A stretch of 59,022 bases of DNA. Source: Brevinematales bacterium. Lineage in GTDB: Bacteria; Spirochaetota; Brevinematia; Brevinematales; JAOACQ01. This document shows, piece after piece, positions 56,902-59,022 of the stretch; the first letter of the stretch is position 1; each line of letters starts with the position of its first letter. Both the position numbers and the translations under genes were made by a program. The stretch spans positions 1-59,022 of the forward strand of contig JAGVOW010000014.1 in assembly GCA_020052515.1 (NCBI GenBank), given 5' to 3'. Under the pieces are notes generated by a model. The model saw only the letters and a program-made list of their open reading frames with translations, had not been told where the DNA came from and searched no databases.

Positions 56902-59022
56902 ATGAAAAACACCTTTTGGATTATTTTTTTTATTTTTATCTCTACCGTACTCTATCCTTTCGGCAAAAACAAAGTCGCTTATTATTCTTACGATTGGGAA
57001 ATTCTGGAAACAGGGCACTATCAGATATACCTGCCCGGCAGCGAGTTGTTTTTATCCAATCGGATCATTCAGAGCGCGGAGGAAATCTTTTCACTTTATA
57101 CTCAGCGGTTTGATTATACCCCCAAAACAAAAATCAGAATTCTCATTTACCCGAACCAGATTGATTTTCAGCAGAACAATATCTCCGACTGGATTGGTCC
57201 CGGAACAGGCGGATTCACTGAATTTATCAAGGGAAGGATAGTGCTTCCCTATTCAGCAAATCACCCCGACTTTTACCATGTCATGGCGCACGAAATTAAT
57301 CATGTCTTTCAGGGGCTTATCTGGGGAAAGGGGAGTATCTCGATGTATTCCCTTCGCGATGTTGAAATTCCGCTCTGGCTGATAGAAGGCGCTTCCGAAT
57401 ACAATTCCATTGGCGTTGACCTGGAATGCGAGATGATGGTAGCCGATGGAGTCATAGAAGGAAATTTGCCTTCCCTCATGGAATTGTCCGATCTTTATTT
57501 GCTTTCTGGAAGGGAATATTATTATATTTATAAGGAAGGCCAGATTTTTTATGATTTTTTAAACCGGAAATACGGCCCTTCCATTTACGCGAAATTAAAT
57601 AAGGATATCGCGGAAAAAAGGATTTTCCCGGAGATATTATCCAATTCTCTTGGAATGAATCTGGAGGAAATAAACACTGAGTTTTTTGATTATTTAAGAA
57701 AAAAATACCTTCCAAATATTTCCAATCTGGAAAGCGTGGGAATGGCGGCCAGGAAAATACTGAAAGAAGACAGTTTTTTCAACATGAACCCTGTTTATCT
57801 TTCCTCCAATGAAATCGCTTTTATCAGCGATAGGAAAATTTATCCTTCTATCCTTCTGTACAACAAGCAAAACGAATCACTGGAAACGATCGTGAAGGGT
57901 GGTTTTGACGAGGAATTTCTGGAATTTCAGTATGGAAAAAGAAACCATCTTTCTGTCAGCGCTAGCGGCCTTTTGTGCTTTGTTTCCAGAAGCGGCGGGA
58001 GCGACGCCATTCACCTTTGTGATTTAAAGAGCCGCCGGATAGAAAAACTCTCGCTTCCCTTCCGGGTTATTTCTTCTCCTGACATTTCTAAAGACGGCAA
58101 AAGAATTGTCTTTTCGGCTGTCCAAAATCAGCGGATGGATATCTTTATCTACTACCTGGAGAAGAAAGAGGTCGTCCAATTGTTTGACGATGCCTATTCC
58201 GACAATCAGCCGCGCTTTATCGGAGAGAAAAAAATTGTTTTTACTTCGAATCGCGGCAAAGGTTATAAAAGCAATGATATGGACCTTTTTATCTATGATT
58301 TTGAGAAGAAGGAATTTCTTTTGACTATAGACAGCGGCTTTTCTGACCAATACCCTGCTGTTTCTTCGGATGGAAGTAAAATAGCCTTTATTAAAGAAGA
58401 TGTTCACCCAACCTTAGTGATTTATGACCTATCTGAAAATAAGAGTTATGAGGAAATAAAGCCTACCGGCGGGGTTTTCGCGCCTTCTTTCAGCGAAGAG
58501 GGTAAAATTGTCTTTTCGGCTTATCAAAAAAACAGCTATAATATTTATGAATACACCCCGCGCTATAAAAATCCAGCCAGAGGCATGATTGCGCTAAAAA
58601 AGTTTGAGGCAAAACCGGAAGGCCCAGAAGGTTCTGTTTCTTTTGAGAAAAAGCCTTATGGAATGGAACTTTCGATTGACAGTATTTTCGCGGGGCTTTC
58701 TTTCAACTCCGCTTTCGGACTGGCCACGTTTGGTGTTCTGCAGTGGAGCGATTTTCTGGGTGACCACCGCTTTCAGCTTCTAATGGACGCTTCCGTGCAG
58801 ATCAACACCAACTTTCTGAATTACCTCAACATTGATTTTTCTTATTTGTTTCTCAAGTACCGTCCAAATTTTGGAATTCATTTTTTTCATTACAGTAATT
58901 ATTTCTATGAACTGGCGACTTTCCAGGATTTCTTTAATGTAGAAAGGCCTTACAATACGAGTTATGGCGTTTTTCTCAATTACAGCTACCCTTTTTCTAC
59001 ATTTGACCGGATTGAGGCGGAA
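56902..59022 (+). CDS. Large exported metallopeptidase/beta-propeller protein with a barrel-like C-terminal part (3' end beyond window)
   Basis: 707 codons are visible, with no stop before the right edge. Signal sequence about 1-21. A peptidase domain (about 30-270) has the zinc motif MAHEINHVFQG (HExxH) and the third-ligand-type LWLIEGASEY, a gluzincin pattern. A TolB/WD40-like propeller follows (about 290-560) with repeats such as SPDISKDGKRIVFSA, QPRFIGEKKIVFTSNRG, YPAVSSDGSKIAFIKED and APSFSEEGKIVFSA. After about 575 the sequence becomes alternating hydrophobic strands (GVLQWSDFLGDHRFQLLMDA, YLFLKYRPNFGIHFF) as in outer-membrane beta-barrels. ATG 56902 is used; ATG 56884 in the same frame would overlap the toxin gene. 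Confidence 0.82.
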   Translation, partial: MKNTFWIIFFIFISTVLYPFGKNKVAYYSYDWEILETGHYQIYLPGSELFLSNRIIQSAEEIFSLYTQRFDYTPKTKIRILIYPNQIDFQQNNISDWIGPGTGGFTEFIKGRIVLPYSANHPDFYHVMAHEINHVFQGLIWGKGSISMYSLRDVEIPLWLIEGASEYNSIGVDLECEMMVADGVIEGNLPSLMELSDLYLLSGREYYYIYKEGQIFYDFLNRKYGPSIYAKLNKDIAEKRIFPEILSNSLGMNLEEINTEFFDYLRKKYLPNISNLESVGMAARKILKEDSFFNMNPVYLSSNEIAFISDRKIYPSILLYNKQNESLETIVKGGFDEEFLEFQYGKRNHLSVSASGLLCFVSRSGGSDAIHLCDLKSRRIEKLSLPFRVISSPDISKDGKRIVFSAVQNQRMDIFIYYLEKKEVVQLFDDAYSDNQPRFIGEKKIVFTSNRGKGYKSNDMDLFIYDFEKKEFLLTIDSGFSDQYPAVSSDGSKIAFIKEDVHPTLVIYDLSENKSYEEIKPTGGVFAPSFSEEGKIVFSAYQKNSYNIYEYTPRYKNPARGMIALKKFEAKPEGPEGSVSFEKKPYGMELSIDSIFAGLSFNSAFGLATFGVLQWSDFLGDHRFQLLMDASVQINTNFLNYLNIDFSYLFLKYRPNFGIHFFHYSNYFYELATFQDFFNVERPYNTSYGVFLNYSYPFSTFDRIEAE

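Overview
The window comes from a low-to-moderate GC member of the Spirochaetota. The clearest marker is a FlaB-type flagellin at 11266-12138 with the spirochaetal periplasmic flagellin layout and the usual C-terminal LLR end. A chemotaxis operon in the order cheA-cheW-cheX-cheY, a cheX-containing arrangement known from spirochaetes, agrees with it. Genus cannot be assigned from the sequence alone. No rRNA, tRNA, CRISPR array, prophage or insertion sequence was recognised. Nearly all of the window is compact chromosomal coding sequence with short intergenic gaps.

Layout from left to right. 1-2.8 kb (minus): pyrB, then a recJ that runs off the left edge and has a DnaQ-like 3'-5' exonuclease domain inserted inside the RecJ fold. 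2.9-4.2 kb: a secreted protein with two CBM11/CIA30-like domains. 4.6-9 kb (minus): an ammonium/PII module, amtB-glnB-(terminator)-glnD, behind a good sigma-54-type promoter. 9.1-12.2 kb (minus): an HD-GYP protein lacking its 5' end, a group-2 sigma factor, and flaB with a leader hairpin that resembles a CsrA target. 12.3-14.5 kb (plus): frr-uppS-cdsA. 14.5-19.4 kb (minus): a STAS antagonist, a phosphatase/anti-sigma-kinase fusion, rsmH, an ftsL-like gene and truA. 19.6-21.6 kb (plus): aroF-tyrA. 21.6-24.9 kb (minus): DUF4416, a slipin, fliS and two uncharacterised proteins. 25-26.1 kb: a degenerate receiver protein followed by a scar holding two gene remnants in opposite orientation. 26.2-38.5 kb (plus): rpoZ-miaA, then one long run of unknown-cheR-cheB-cheA-cheW-cheX-cheY-ROK kinase-three envelope proteins-nadD. 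38.5-45 kb (minus): a ComFB-like protein, a 45-residue membrane protein, DUF2225, a lytic transglycosylase and a LacI-sensor/PAS/LuxR regulator. 45-54.2 kb: DUF192, a phosphohexomutase, sua5, a glycosyltransferase, a CPBP protease, a metallo-beta-lactamase/double cNMP-binding protein and a GAF-HD-GYP protein. 54.4-59 kb (plus): a lipoprotein, a zinc-binding-like small protein, recO, a toxin-antitoxin pair with a shortened toxin, and the start of a very large metallopeptidase/beta-propeller/barrel-like protein that runs off the right edge.

Much of the window is signalling. It carries a full CheR/CheB adaptation and CheA/W/X/Y phosphorelay feeding a periplasmic flagellum, a SpoIIE/RsbW/STAS partner switch next to an alternative sigma factor, at least two HD-GYP proteins plus other candidate cyclic-nucleotide readers (ComFB-like, double CNBD), and a PII nitrogen relay.

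The intergenic regions carry dispersed repeats. A 26-bp perfect palindrome (half-site TAGGCGCGGTTAA) occurs four times, with a fifth near-identical copy, and one copy supplies the last codons and stop of miaA. Other families are C-run/G-run inverted repeats, GTCAT-type repeats (one supplying a ribosome binding site), and a 66-bp repeat inside the chemotaxis operon. All function calls are by eye from translated motifs. No database search was run.
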